Positions 10,561-22,681 are shown, counted from the stretch's first letter. The stretch is DNA of 64,000 nucleotides from Dryococelus australis (GCA_029891345.1 CM057009.1:91559416-91623415); one strand, 5' to 3'. The notes: generated from the letters alone by a model not told the origin. Made by a program: numbers and translations.

Positions 10561-11980
10561 GGATGACCTACTTCCCCCTACCACAGCCAACTGGCCAACA
10601 ACTGGCGAGGGCTGCATGAGCTGTGCCGTCATCGAGGCTCCTGAGGAAGCAGAAATCGAGATTGGCATCTTGCAGGACAGCGTTTTAACTGCACAACTAT
10701 ATTATAGACACACCCAACGTCGTGTCACCTCCATCATGCAGAATGAACAGGAGTGGTGGCGAATGAAAGGCACATGCGTCGAGACATGACAGCGTCATCC
10801 TGAAGCAGCCTGGAAGCTGTACATACCCAATAGTGCACAAACACAGGTGCTACATCATGCACAAGATGCACAATTTGCAGGCCACCCTTGTGCATCACAA
10901 ACCACAAGAAATGTGCAGAACCATTTCCACTGGCCAGGCGTTACCAGAGACGTCTGGCAATTCGTGAGGGGGTGCATAAAGTGTAATCTCTGCAAAAGTA
11001 GGAGAGCAGATGGAGTAGCACAACAACAACAATTACGGAAGCCGCAGGAGCCATTCAAGTCCATCTCGCTGGAACTGATGGGGCCACATCTGCTCACCCC
11101 TAATGGCAAGAGATTCATTCTTGTGGTGAGTGACTCATTCTCAAGATGGATGGAAGCATACTCAGTTTCCAGTGCATGGACATGCAACATAGCCCGTGTA
11201 CTGGAGACCGAATTCTATCCTTGATGGGGCTACCCATGCACCCTTTTAACAGACAATGGTACACAACTTACAGGGATGTATTAGAGAGAATTGTGTACCA
11301 GGTGGGTAGTCCGGCATCATACAATGGCCGTGTACCACATGCAGGCCAACCCAACTGAGAGGAGGAATCAAGACCTCAAGACTCAGTTGTGCCTGCGGGT
11401 AAGATCAAATCACGCTAGTTGGGCTGAACATCTGCCCACTGCCTTGTTCACAATCACATGGAGGGTGAACCTAGCCACAGGTCTATCACAAGCCACCATT
11501 TTGCAGAGAAGGGAGCTGCCTCTCCCTGGGGAATTCAGAATCCGACAGGCAAACAGCGATGCAACAGAAAGTGCAGCAGGCAGGCAACAGGGCTGAGGAC
11601 AAGACCTGGAAAATGCACGCATTCACCAGGAGAGGTACATAGGACAATGGGTACCAGCAACAACACGCCCACCAAAGAGACTCAGGTCCGGACAACATGT
11701 TTACGTTAGTCAGAACAGGCTCAGCAGAGCAAAGCACAAGTTTTTGCAGGGTTTGACTTAAGTGGAGTGGACCACATGTTGTGAAAGTGCTGGTGTATAC
11801 AACTTACCTCATCAAGGTCACCAGCAGGCGCAAGGTGGCCATACACTGCGACGACCTTCGCCTAGCCATGCAAGGACCCAGTGCAGAAACTCCTGAGCAA
11901 GAGTCAGGGCACAATGGCCAAGAGCATGTAGCAGAAATGCCCAATGGCGAAGCAGAGGCAAAGAACAAGCAAAGATAGGA
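10561..11980 (+). pseudogene. Integrase domain of element A (broken)
   Basis: LHHAQDAQFAGHP and GCIKCNLCKSR form the HHCC zinc domain (10847-11000). The core follows: LELMGP, where most relatives have VDLMGP, so the first catalytic Asp is Glu; VVSDSFSRWMEAYS; LLTDNGTQLTG with the second Asp, after a stop and frameshift near 11224; and HMQANPTERRNQDLK with the catalytic Glu after another shift. A C-terminal segment (11600-11870) ends in HCDDLRLAMQG, similar to the end of many gypsy pol proteins. Integrase would join cDNA to the host genome. Stops, shifts and the Asp-to-Glu change mark it inactive. Confidence 0.88.
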
Positions 11981-12870
11981 GTGCTCTTCGGCACCTTTTT
12001 CCCACTTTCACACCTGATAGTGATACGCCCATAAGGTTGGCAGGGGAAGCAGAGGAGCAAGAGGAAGAGGTCACACTGTCTCAAACATGTCATGACATCA
12101 ACATTGTAAGCTGTGCAAATTGAAGTGAGCCAGACCGGAGTGTCATGACACCCAGTGCAGAGACACTGCCTTCGGAAGACGTCATACAAAGCGAGTCAGT
12201 GGAGGCAACTGTGGCCCCGATCAGCCCACAGGGAAGATGCCCACAAGACTTCGCCATGATGCAAACGAAGACTACGATACCAGCTAACCTCGCTTCGGAG
12301 GACTGCATCAGGGGCGCAGGGGAAGGTTCATCAGAAGGAGCATCAAGTACAGCAAGGGACAGCATACCTTTCCCCTCGCCAGAAGAAGGAGCATTGAGGG
12401 GTCTGAAGAGCAGCTACAGCATTAGCAGCAGCGACGATGAGTTGACAGAACAACGGGTCTCAACCCCAACCCCGCCGCTCCAAGTGTCAGTATCTACAAC
12501 GGCCGGCGTGCACCACTTGCGATGGGAACAAACCCTTCGGCGAGCACAGGCAGCAGCACTTCACCATCAGCAGGGTCATCACCCTGGAGCATAGGCAGGT
12601 AGCGCACCATGGCATTATCACGGGCCTTACAAACTGAGGCCCCACAACTAGCTGCGACCGCCAACATCCTGTTGTGCCTAGCAGCGTGGCAGTCCCTTGG
12701 GGGTCTGCGAGGACTAAACTGTCACCAGAGAGGGGGGCGTTTGATGTGTTCCTGATGTCCACGTATCCCTTGTGCTTGTTTGTTCCATTGAAGTTGCATA
12801 ACCACACAGCAACACTCAACCTATCGACATTAGGTTGTGGTCTCGATCAATGCAGGTAAACAAGAATGGC
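11981..12870 (+). pseudogene. Post-pol acidic/Ser-rich segment of element A
   Basis: A 149-codon plus-strand frame (12145-12594) lies between integrase and the 3' LTR. It is rich in Ser, Glu, Pro and Thr (for example SSDDELTEQRVSTPTPP) and shows no signal peptide, membrane segment or known domain. It could be the tail of pol, an accessory ORF, or the start of a lost env. Composition is similar to the pol region, so it belongs to element A. Function unknown. Confidence 0.4.
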
Positions 12871-13033
12871 GTTTACACTTTTCGTGCCGCCCGGTAACTC
12901 GTGGCTGCGGGTCATAATATTTATTTAACATTCATCACAAACTGTAACTCTCGTGATGAATGGATATGTGGCCTAAATAAGTGTTTTCCGTAAAGTCACG
13001 ACCGTTAGACCAACAATCATTGGAGGAAACACT

Positions 13034-13058
13034 GGGATAAGCTGCGCAGCTTATTCCC
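13034..13058. other. Near-perfect 25-bp palindrome upstream of 3' LTR
   Basis: GGGATAAGCTGCGCAGCTTA followed by TTCCC pairs with itself over almost its full length (GGGATAAGCTGC / GCAGCTTATTCCC). It sits 22 bases before the 3' LTR and follows a purine-rich run (13022-13037) that may be the polypurine tract. It could form a strong RNA hairpin near the end of the element transcript. Confidence 0.6.
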
Positions 13059-13079
13059 ACAGCTTTCTAATGTGCACAA

Positions 13080-14192
13080 TGTTGATGGGCCCCGTGGCCG
13101 AATCCGGAGTGCGAAGTGGCTCCAAGTAGTGTCAAAAGATGGGGAATCACATTCTCGCAGGAAGTGTAAAGTGGTGAGCAGCTCCCTATTTGCATTAATT
13201 AATAGGAACAATTTTAGGCATAGTTAGCGGTGATTGTACCACAATTAACTAGGGAAACCACCTCGTCCAGTATAGAGAGTACATAATATACTGCCACAAG
13301 TGACGAAATCCATGTGTCAGATTCATAAGCATTTTTGAAATTATAACTATTACGACCTACACCAATTTAGTTTTGTAACCATAATTATTTACATTGTCTG
13401 TTTCATTTATCATGTTAGTTATTAAGTTCTGTTTCTTCACGTTTTTATTTTGGCGCCGGATTCGCCAGACGTGCAGCGAAGCAGACACCATGTTGTTAGT
13501 CAGACTTCAGCACTCCAGACAACCGGCAGGGGAGATGGTAAGCTCCGCGTACCCTCCTCGGCAATTCAATCTAGGATGCATTATCATTTATCACAATAGT
13601 TAACGTAACTTAAGAACATTTAAGTACTTTTATTTAGCTGAGGAGAGGTCTCCCTGCATCCTGAAGTAGCATACCAGGGCTTCACGCATGGGAGGCATTT
13701 TGTTACGTAACTCTAACTTAAGGCCTACACCTTACTTTCCACAGTAGTGACCACCGGCAGGTCCAGAGTGCCAGGTCCGCTTAACCAATGGTACACATTT
13801 TCATGTGCAGCAATATTTCATTGTACCTTTACTGTAATAAAACAGTCATATAATTAGACGTGCTTTATTGTATTAACTCTCCAGAGTTCATAGGGTCCAG
13901 CGCCCTCATAGGAGCATCAACTTTAAAGTGTTTTTCAGTGTATGTTTTGTATTTACGGGGCCTGCCTCCCTCAAACAGACTAAATTCAGTGATAATATAG
14001 GCGTGCGAAGTGGCGACAGCATATTGCCCACGTATCCAGAGTCGCCGTATACCGTCGGCCATACAACCCCATTCAAACATCATTCACACTACTGAACATG
14101 GCGCCGGGTACATCAGCAGTTCCTGTTCTCCACCTGCTCCAAGGCAGGACACGAACACATCCCAGCACCTCTGGAGGCACAACGCGTCAAAA
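13080..14192 (+). repeat. 3' LTR of element A
   Basis: It starts TGTTGATG, the exact reverse complement of the last eight bases of the 5' LTR. Its own right end is CGTCAAAA, a mutated form of CATCAACA. The length is about 1113 bp and it aligns to 1-1271 along its whole length, with an AATAAA at 13836-13841. Scattered substitutions and indels between the two copies mean the insertion is old. Confidence 0.85.
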
Positions 14193-15252
14193 TCCTACTC
14201 TTCATAGTTATATACAACAAAACAAATCTTACCTTTGATGGCACACAAACAGCACAACTTTTACATTATACAATTCAATTATCCTCATAAATTATTTACA
14301 TAAGCAATACATCTCTACAACCTTCAGAAGAAAAAAGAAATGTTAACTATAAGGTTTGCAAAACACCAAAATTATACCACTAGTTAATGTGTTCTTAATC
14401 ATACTAAAAGTACAAACACTAAGAGACCTTCACATACACACACGACCCTTACAACAATTGTTTTCATACCTCACCTTTCCAAATTTTAATAACTTACAAC
14501 ATATTTAGTTTTATTCAAAAGATTCCTTACACTTTACTTTACTTTTTAAATCCACTTTTCATTCCTCACACTCCTATTCCCATAACCCATATAGTCTACA
14601 GTTGCTTCAAATGATCTCCTTTACTTTAAAGGTGTCAACTCTTTAACTAACCTGTTGTGTCATAGTGGCATGCACCCGAAGGGACTGATTTGATCACCAG
14701 TGATGACTGTGTACCAGGAAAAAACAAACATTCACTAATGAATTACATTGAAATCATTTACTTGAGAAGCAATCCTTTTAGCATTGATGCTAAAAGGTCG
14801 GGGCAGGGCTAACTCCTAACAGTGTGCCTGTATACTTCGGCATGGAAGAAGGTAAATAGTAGAAATTGAGTACAGATACAAGTTATAAAACAGATGATAG
14901 GATAGATTTTGTGGGTGGTGTCCCCTTGTATGACAATAAAGGAAGAGTCGACACATGCCACCCACGACAGCCTAGATAGGAGAAAGACAGAATTAGAACA
15001 GTGGAAAAAGAAGTAGGAAAATTCAGAGCACAGGTCATACCAGCTTTCCCAAAAATTACAGGTAGCAGACATCACCTTTTACGCCTGACCTGACAGAAAT
15101 ATTCCTTTGAACATGACTACGTATTGTACAACTACATATCCACAACCTGTTTCACCCTACTTACACTTCAGTGATACAGTTACATGTTCACTATTAATCT
15201 AGACAATTGACAACTTTTACTATTTTGAAAGAAAAATTCATGTAACTATTAA
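14193..15252. other. AT-rich stretch with a short hairpin
   Basis: No gene was recognised. At about 14774-14797 CCTTTTAGCAT and ATGCTAAAAGG form an 11-bp inverted repeat with a 2-bp loop, the only structured element noted here. Confidence 0.4.
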
Positions 15253-15487
15253 AGGCTGTTCACGGTAAAGTGAGCACTTTTTAAGGCCCTTCTAAATTTT
15301 TTCCTTTCATCCTATTTCCATCTTCCTGCTGGTTTTTAATATAAAAATTGCATTGTGAATAATAAACACAGTGTATACATTTCACGACCCTCAAAATTTA
15401 ATGCCTGATGCTGCAATAAGATATTTATTAGTGGTGAAAACCTTTTGGGAGGGCCTTAAAAAGTGCTCACTTTACCATGAACAGCCT
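15253..15487. mobile_element. MITE copy 1 (AGGCTGTTCACGGTAAAG family)
   Basis: The left end AGGCTGTTCACGGTAAAGTG and the right end, inverted, AGGCTGTTCATGGTAAAGTG give terminal inverted repeats of about 38 bp, both continuing into AGCACTTTTTAAGGCCCT. The 235-bp body has no coding frame. A second copy lies at 33446-33681 with the interior in the opposite orientation (shared blocks include 'gcctgatgctgcaataag' here and its reverse complement there). Such short, non-coding, terminally inverted elements are moved by a transposase supplied by a larger relative. Confidence 0.85.
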
Positions 15488-16084
15488 GTAGGTGAAAACA
15501 TCCCACACTTGACAACTTTATGTTGTCCTTAACTCCCATGGTCTTAATAATGAAACATGCCAGTTGGCATTGTTTACTTTATATATATTGTTTCCTATTA
15601 CACTTTCAATTCTGAATGGTCTTTAAAACAATTTTAAAAACTTGTGAATTTGTTTATTTGCCAATGATGACAAATGGTGTGAGGCTACAAAGCAAGTACC
15701 TCATCATGAATACACATAAACCTATTTTCTGTTATCTCATTTTAACCAAGTACATTAAAATTTTAAACACCTTAATATATCTAATTATTCTCTCATTGCA
15801 TCATAAAAATTATAAAAAAATTGTACCATAAACATATTAACCTATACCAGGAAATGTACACAAAAAAACTCAATAATGTACTTAACCTAAATTGCAGTTC
15901 TTCTGCCTTAATTTCCTTGCTTTTTCCTTGTTTTTCTCCATGGCATTTTCACACTGTCTCTCCAGTTCCATCCCTTCTTTCTCACAACCTTCCTCCCACT
16001 GTATTACACAACTTTACATTTCCCTACTGTCTTACATTTACCTCCCTTTTTCCTCACTACTAGCCTGAATCTGTATTTCACCCT
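15488..16084. other. AT-rich stretch without recognised features
   Basis: No gene, domain or repeat partner was recognised in this interval. Confidence 0.4.
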
Positions 16085-17240
16085 TTACTTTTTTCTTACA
16101 CACTTCTTTCTTAAAGATATATTATAACAATTCACTTGAGAGCACCCTCGAGTTTCACAAGAACCTTTTATTATATGGACAATACTCTCGCTAACCTCTG
16201 ACTGGGACAACCTAACATCTGATTTCGATTGCTGAAATAATTTTACAAACCTTTTCCTGTACTCCCCATACCTGAAATTTCCCTTCATTAGCTGCATTTC
16301 CCTCTGACACATTTCTTTCTGCACATTAGTTCAGTATTTTCTTTAAAATTATCACTTTGCCTCAGCAATCTATTTTCACTTTCAGAAATTGGGTAACCAA
16401 AAATTTTTACTACATTCAGCACTATATTCCTGACAAATAATTTTCACTTCTTCCCAAATGTTTTCTAACTGTTGGCTTATAAAAAGTTTTTCATTAAAAA
16501 CGTTTTCAACTTTCTCTATTAAAGTGTGTTCTACCTGTTGTATGAGTAATTCATTTTGCATTACCTCTCTAGTTTGTTCATGAACCTGTACCCATACCTT
16601 TTCTATTTCATGACTGTTATCTAAAAAATTTTCCCTCTTCTACAGACACAAGTTCCTTTATCTGCTAAAATACTGTCTGAATTTTGTTTCGTTTCTAAGC
16701 CCTTATTATTTTGTTCTACAGTTTCTAAATTATTTTGACATTTTACCAGTCGACTTTCATTTACCAAAACAGTGTGTGCCAATTCTACCACTCTATTTTC
16801 ACACTGGTTTACCTTGTTTGAGCAGACCTCCTTAGCCTCATTTAATTCTAATTTCAGTTTGCGAAACTATTTGTATTCTGCTCTATTGTACTTTGCACTT
16901 TGTTCACACTCAGTGTCAACTGTTGTAATTTTTTTATATGTTCGTCAAATGTTTCCTCGAAATCAGTGTTGAATCCATCGCACCTCCCTGCTAACTGTTG
17001 AAAATAATTTTTCTGTTCGTCTAATTTTACTGTTAACTGTTGAAATTCATTTTTGTGTACATCAAATTTTCCTGTTATCTCATTTTTGTGTTCCTCAAAT
17101 TTTCCTGTTAGCTGTTGTAATTCATTTTTCTGTTCGGTCAACGATTGTACAGTCAGACTTAAGTCCATTTGCTCATGCGTTTTTCCCTATTTACATTTCT
17201 AACCTCTGAACCTGAAGGTCTCTCTTCCATATTAGCCAAA
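16085..17240 (-). pseudogene. Coiled-coil Gag-like protein remnant
   Basis: On the minus strand a start near 17240 opens a frame that shifts at about 17165 into a 104-codon frame (16854-17168) made of repeated blocks like EQKNELQQLTGKFEEHKNE, VHKNEFQQL and LDEQKNYFQQL, a clear heptad-type coiled coil. It continues after a stop near 16857 through more Glu/Asn/Gln/Leu-rich helices to a last segment (16085-16324) containing GNFRYGEYRKRFVKLF. Long helical N-termini followed by a capsid-like segment occur in some LTR-element Gag proteins, which is the best guess. No zinc knuckle, protease or RT follows. At least three frame breaks are present. Confidence 0.45.
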
Positions 17241-17759
17241 TTTAGGGCTCTGGAACTGCTGAATGCAGTCATTCAGAAGCTGTCCAGAAAAACTGCAGTT
17301 TAATCATAATTAAAGTTTTGCTACTTCATTTACAAATACTGCGTCTTCATTTGTGTTAAACCATGCCCCCCATTGGACAGTCAAGAATGTGCCGTTGCAA
17401 AGGCCAGTTAATAGTCCTGCAAGTCACAGTACACACTAGCTCAGTCGGTAGATATATAAAACACTGGCGCCATGTTAAACTAATGAAAAGAATGTAATTC
17501 CAGTGTGGAATATTTCACAGTTTTATTTAGTTTCCAAAACAGTGTACAACATGAACACTGACACGAACATGAATTGTTTTACTCCAGTGCTGAACTTGGG
17601 ATAGTAACAGCATCACAGTAGCGGTGGATCAAGCACATCGCTCACCAAGTTACCTGCTCCCATGCTGTAGGACAAATGATTTGCAAACAAAGACCCTGTG
17701 AATACAGCTCGGCATGTGGCTACCCCATCTACTCAAACTACGAAACTAAAAATTGGCAC
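17241..17759. other. Stretch between two minus-strand gag relics
   Basis: No frame or motif was recognised. It may contain the truncation point of the gag-pro relic (17760-19030) and the untranslated leader of the coiled-coil remnant. Confidence 0.3.
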
Positions 17760-19030
17760 TGAGAATTCAAGGAAATTATGTCTTAGATGTTAGAACCTCG
17801 GGTCTTAGACTGAACAATTTCCACATTCTTAACCAAATCTAGCATCACACATGATGCTGACAGTCCAAGAATAGGGGAATTATCTTTATCAACCACATAA
17901 AATTCGAGAACTCTAATGCTCCCATTCTAAGTACATTAAAGGTAGAATTTTCCTAAAAAGGGTAGTTTCTCTTCTAAATAATTAACTAACCTAACATTGG
18001 GCCTTACTAAATGTTTGTGACTTATGTAAAGTCTGTGAAACAATTTTACAGGTATGAGATTCGCTTGTGCTCCATTATCCAACTGAAATTTTATAAAATG
18101 AGAGTTCGTCATTTCTATTTTTGCCGTCCACTCTGCAACTGTGGTTTTATGTGATATGGAATCAACACACAAATTTTTATTTTCACAACTATTCGAAGCG
18201 GTTATTACTGCAACACTTGCTGGTCCATTTATGTTCACCTCTGCTACCACAAAGTCATCTTCAGAGGAACTAGGCGTTAAAGATGTTTTTGTAACTTCCC
18301 AAACCTTCTTCTTCAAACAGCATGCACAGTCATCTTCAGAAACATTAGATGTCAACGAAGGTGTTTTTGTAACGTCCCTATTCTTTTTCTTTGAACGGCA
18401 CATCTTTGCAAAATTATTACGACCATTGCATTTCCAACACATTGCGCCATGCATGGGACACTTGTGATGCTTATGTTTGGTGCTGCACTGGTCACAGTGA
18501 AAGCACCACTGATCCTTTGTCCCTAGTCTGGTAGTGACATTGTTCTGAAGACCACTGTTTTGTAGTCAAACGTTACTGCATGTTACTACTTCCTGAACCA
18601 CAGCAGCTTCCTCTTGAAACAACCCCAGCCGTTTGTCCGTCACTTCCGTGGTCGTGCATAGGTTATTAGCGTGAATTAGTGTGAGGTTATGTTCTCTCAG
18701 CAACCAATGTCTTAAAGGATTATCTCTGATATCACACACAATGCAGTCTTTTATTAGATCATCTCATGGCTCCAAATTCACATGTTTCGGACTTCTTCCT
18801 CAATTCCGCCAAATACGTATCAAATGTTTGGCCCTTCCTCTGAGAGTAAGTAAAAAAAACGTGTCTCTCGTAGGTTGGATTGCATCTTGGCATGATGTAT
18901 GCATCAAATTTTTTCAGCACGACTTCTAAACTTGCACCACCGACGACCTCATGCTCATGATGGAATTTGAAGTCTTGCACCACTGTAACCAGTTGTTCAC
19001 CACATTGCCATCTCGCCGCAAATTTTTAAT
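17760..19030 (-). pseudogene. gag-protease remnant of a third Ty3/gypsy element
   Basis: On the minus strand the first part (18759-18983) reads as a capsid C-terminal region: KKFDAYIMPRCNPTYERHVF, QRKGQTFDTYLAELRK and CEFGAMR. Next comes the nucleocapsid with two Cys-rich fingers: CFHCDQC...KCPMHGAMC and CWKCNGRNNFAKMC, the second a CCHC-type knuckle with His replaced by Asn. A linker is followed by the aspartic protease (about 18090-17780): FQLDNGAQANLIP, where the usual DSGA/DTGA is DNGA, and PILGLSA near the C-terminus. This order is that of gypsy-type elements. RT and later domains are absent downstream. Stops occur near 18760 and 17936. Inactive. Confidence 0.82.
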
Positions 19031-19559
19031 AGGTGTGATGAGTGAATTCATTGCAAATTTATGGTTTTACCAACTGTGCCATGTAAGTATGTGATAAATA
19101 ATACTCTGTTGGAATCATATGCACATTATTTATTCTCTACGCCTCCATCTTATTTATTAATGTCTTTTGTACTGTTACTAACTTCCTCCAGTTGTCTTGC
19201 TGCCAACCTAGAGCTCCTCAGAGTAGGTATCCTAATTCACAGTCTTTCAAAGTATCGCTTGTGAATGTATGTGACTATATGGAGCTAATTTAACATGTGA
19301 CCAGAGCCTTGATTAACAGGCACGCATGGTAGTTTTCCCAGGTATATTGTCACCCGGATGTTGCATTTAATCTTTGGCCTTAGCCTTGATTTTGATCATG
19401 TATATTAATCATCCGAAGCTGCATTGGGTATCTGAGATCCCACAAGTAGAATACAAATAAATTACTTGGGTGGGAACATGCATCCAGAAAAATTGTGCCT
19501 GTTACACCCAATGACGAAGATGTATTATTATCAATATCTGTGTGCATATGTATGCATGT

Positions 19560-20095
19560 ATTTTTCTCTCATACACAACATGTGTCTAAAAACATACAAA
19601 TTCTGATAGATTATCCCTTAGGTAGAAATAGAAAAAATGAACTAGGCAACCTATAATTTAGGTCAAATAGCAAGAGAAGTAGGCGCTTCCAAAGTTTGAG
19701 AAAAATTTTTTCATTTATTGTCATATTTAGGAAAATGCTTGCATGACAGAAACCAAGTAATGGTTATTAATTATTTAAACGGTAATCATTAATAAAGTGA
19801 ATGTCATGTACATGTAACCCTTCCCCATCATGTTGAAAGGTGTGGTGCTATCATTATTTCTTCTAAGACAAAAAGTGTGTTATAGGAAAAATTCCCTATT
19901 TCTGACTAGAGATTATGAAATTCCAGCATATTAGCAACATAAATGTCTTTTGCAAACATTTACTAACTCGCTCCCTTTTCGAGTAAAACGTACATGTTTA
20001 ATTCCACAGGGAAGTTTTACTGCCTGACACGTAAGCAACAAGTAATGACTGTCTGCAAGCTGTGCCATAGTGATGTGTGGACAATATGTACAGGT
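19560..20095 (+). repeat. Left arm of the ~530-bp inverted repeat
   Basis: It pairs with 23985-24515 read on the other strand. The arms have diverged by many substitutions and small indels (visible, for instance, around 19680-19720 against 24380-24420), so the element is old. No coding frame was recognised in either arm. Confidence 0.8.
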
Positions 20096-20389
20096 AGTTT
20101 GTGGCAGAACTGAATCATAACTTGTTTTGTGTAATGGGGTTTCTAAGAGGCATGGAATATGTGCATGTGTTTATTTATTTATTTTTTTTTTTTTAATGTG
20201 TGCATCTTGGTTTTCCCCCCTCTCACTATCAGTACTGTAATTCCCCTCCCTAACAGAAGAGAAGACTGTTGAATAAAAACCCACACTTCTCCGCACGTTG
20301 CAGAGTTCTGCTTTATAGTTAAGTTAAAGGTAATGCACAAGCTGCTGTATGATTGTATCATGAGAGGTTTCCAGCCCGGTGGCAACCTC

Positions 20390-20694
20390 ATCATGAGACC
20401 TTCACAACTGTCGCTCAGAGACTGTGTGAAACAGGCACGTTTAATGTATGAGGTGTCTGGTCACCCGAAGAATGTCGATACACCAAATGTAGAAGAATAA
20501 GTACTAAATGTTGTGGAGGAAAACCTGTCAACAAGCACCTGCGCCATTATGCATGGAATAGGTATGTCCCATTCCACTTTATGTTTTGTGTTATGCATGA
20601 GAAGCTGCTGCATGCCTACCATGTGTGAAAGGTGCAGGCGTTGGGATCAACAGATTTCTCACCTCAACATGATTTTTCGCAGTGGTTTGTGTAA
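20390..20694 (+). pseudogene. Mariner-like transposase, N-terminal part
   Basis: From about 20395 the plus strand reads, with stops, as a helix-turn-helix region followed by the linker typical of a mariner-like transposase widespread in insects: VVEENLSTSTCAIMHGIGMS, HSTLCFVL and a run corresponding to the Leu/His-rich linker just before the catalytic domain. The 118-codon frame 20513-20869 runs out of the gene into the Tigger terminus at about 20695, so its end is not native. The rest of the gene resumes at 23345. Confidence 0.7.
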
Positions 20695-21099
20695 CAGTGC
20701 ACAGTACACTCCGGACTCGCATAGTGCAGATTCAAATAGTGCGAATCTGCAAAATGTGAGCAAAATATTTATGTCCTACATTTCAGATAGCATGAACAAG
20801 GACTCGCATAATGCGAGCAGGTTGCAGTCACGTAGAACACATGTAAATGCCACTCGGGCAGCAGTCTAGCCATGCTGTGCACGGGAATAATCACTCGTGG
20901 AGTATTGACCTCGCTGTTGTATTTAATTTCCCAATTGTTATGCTCCACGCGTACATGAAACAAAGTGGTGACATAATCCTGTAGTTATCAACGTCAGTTA
21001 GGTAAAAGATTTTTTGTTAAGTTAAAAGATTTTCTGTTAGTGTGTTATGTTTCGTACAATGAGATAACACATTACGTAATTTGCTACGTGTTTTTGTTA

Positions 21100-22681
21100 C
21101 TATGTGCGGTAATATTTCATGGTAATTATAAAACGGACAAAACAGAGCCAGCTGGGAAAACTATTTCTTTAGAAACTAAAAGAGAACTTATTCAGCCTTC
21201 AAAAAACCATGAAGGTAACAGTGCAATCTACCGTGCCCTAGGGCTGAGTGAATCCACAGTGCGAACTATTCCAAAAATAGAACTGAACTAGAGAAACTGT
21301 TGGCATCTGATGCATTAACATTGATGGAAGTGAAAGAGAGAAATTGAAACCCTATCATGATTCACACTGAAAGACCGCTTACTGTATGAAAAAAATCATG
21401 GCCGTGACAAATGTGGTGTTAAATCTGGAGTGATACAAGAAAAAGCAGTGGAAATTTTCACTGCTTTAGAACCTAAATATCCTGACAGTAGTGAATGAGT
21501 GAGTGAAGAGATTTTAGCAGCCCTTTACAGCAAGGACTTGAGGGCCGATGAGGATGATAGGTGTGAATGGAGCAGCGCCGGAATTAAAGGGTGGGGAAAA
21601 CGGGAGATCCCCTAGAAAACTCGCCGACCAACGGCATCGTCCGGCATGATTCCCACTTGCGAAAATCCAGTGACCCAGCCAGGGATTGAACCCGGTTCAC
21701 CTTGGTGGGAGGCGAGCACGGTAACCGCTCAGCCACTACTGCCCCTGACAGTAGTGAAGTTTTCACAGCCAGCAAGGGATGGTTTTCGCGGTTCATAGAC
21801 AGATATAATATGCACTGTGTTAAAAAAAAGGGTGGCAACCAGTGCTGATTCTGATGCACTGCATCATATCCTAGCATTGTAGAGGATATTTTTGATGGCG
21901 GTTTCAGCCCTCAGCAGGAGTATAATGCTGATGAGATGGGTCTGTACTGGAAGAAAATGCCTGACAGGACTTATATTTCAAGAGAGGAAAGGTCTGTTCC
22001 CGGACTGAAGGCTTCCAAGGATAGACTTACACAATTACTTGGCGCTAACGCAGCAAGAGATAATAAATTAAAACATTTACTTGTTTAACATTTTGAAAAT
22101 CCAAGGGCACTTAAGGGCTGCTTAAAACTACATTTCCAAGTAATATGGAAGGCAAATTGTAAGGCATGGATCATACAGACACTCTTCACTGACTGGTTTA
22201 CAAAACACTTTGTACCAGATGTAACACAGTACATCAAGGCCAAAAACCCTTGACAATAAGGCATTGCTCATTCTAGACAGTGCCCCTGGCCACCCATTTC
22301 ACCTATCAGACCTGCATGAAAATTTTAAAGTTGTGTTTTGCCAATAACACAACCTCTTTGTTGCAGCCCATGGACCAGGGCATCATTGCAACATTCAAAA
22401 TGTATTATTTACGGAGCACTTTCCTGCAGGCAATAAAAGCAACACGCCCAATTTTGAAGGATAAAGATCCCAATGAAGAAAGAAGTGCCACCTTCAAAAA
22501 TGAAATCGCCAAGTTATTTCAGGTTTACAGAGACTTAAAGGACCAAAACAAAAAAGAAAAGTGGTACCCAAACACTGCTAGACAGTTATTTTGCACGTGC
22601 GTCTCACGCCAAGCTGCAGCCAGTCCTTGTGAATGCAGATGCAGCTTTGGCCATGGCGACATTGGGGGAGAGATTAAATAA
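21100..22681 (+). pseudogene. Tigger/pogo transposase (broken)
   Basis: The gene starts with a CENP-B-type N-terminal helix-turn-helix: ISLETKRELIQ and GNSAIYRALGLSESTVRTI (about 21160-21280). After damaged sequence and the SINE, readings include GWFSRFIDRYN (21776-21810, CENP-B DNA-binding region) and the DDE core: YNADEMGLYWKKMPDRTYIS with the first Asp (about 21930-21980), LKASKDRLTQLLGANAA, ILDSAPGHP with the second Asp (about 22270-22295) and ANNTTSLLQPMDQGIIATFK (about 22335-22400), the hallmark of Tigger-type proteins with the third acidic residue. Several stops and shifts. The protein would act in the nucleus on its own ends. Confidence 0.92.
21496..21743 (-). mobile_element. tRNA-derived SINE, copy 1, with perfect 15-bp target duplication
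   Basis: Read on the minus strand from 21743, the head GTGGCTGAGCGGTTACCGTG is an A-box-like promoter and GGGTTCAATCCC is a B box, about as far apart as in a tRNA gene. The body follows with blocks shared with the copies at 29877 and 63490 (GCCGGACGATGCCGTTGGT, GATCTCCCGTTT). It is flanked by CCTGACAGTAGTGAA at 21481-21495 and 21744-21758, a perfect target duplication. A SINE needs the reverse transcriptase of a LINE to move. Its insertion splits the Tigger transposase reading. Confidence 0.93.

Larger units (their letters stand above)
1..14192 (+). mobile_element. Ty3/gypsy-class LTR retrotransposon A (interrupted, decayed)
   Basis: Two direct repeats of about 1.1-1.3 kb flank this interval and have the same base order over their whole length with scattered changes. 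The right copy begins TGTTGATG at 13080 and the left copy ends CATCAACA at 1264-1271, a perfect 8-bp inverted terminal repeat as expected for LTRs. RT, RNase H and integrase fragments on the plus strand lie in Ty3 order between 9.05 and 11.98 kb. All coding parts carry stops or frameshifts, so the copy is dead. About 6.2 kb of unrelated, partly opposite-strand sequence (about 2.8-9.05 kb) sits inside it and separates the leader/gag side from pol. The first few bases of the left LTR are outside the window, so the target duplication cannot be checked. Confidence 0.85.

Noticed and set aside
12145..12594. Post-pol frame of element A as an env gene
   Set aside because: No signal peptide, membrane segment or cleavage site; acidic, Ser/Pro-rich composition instead.
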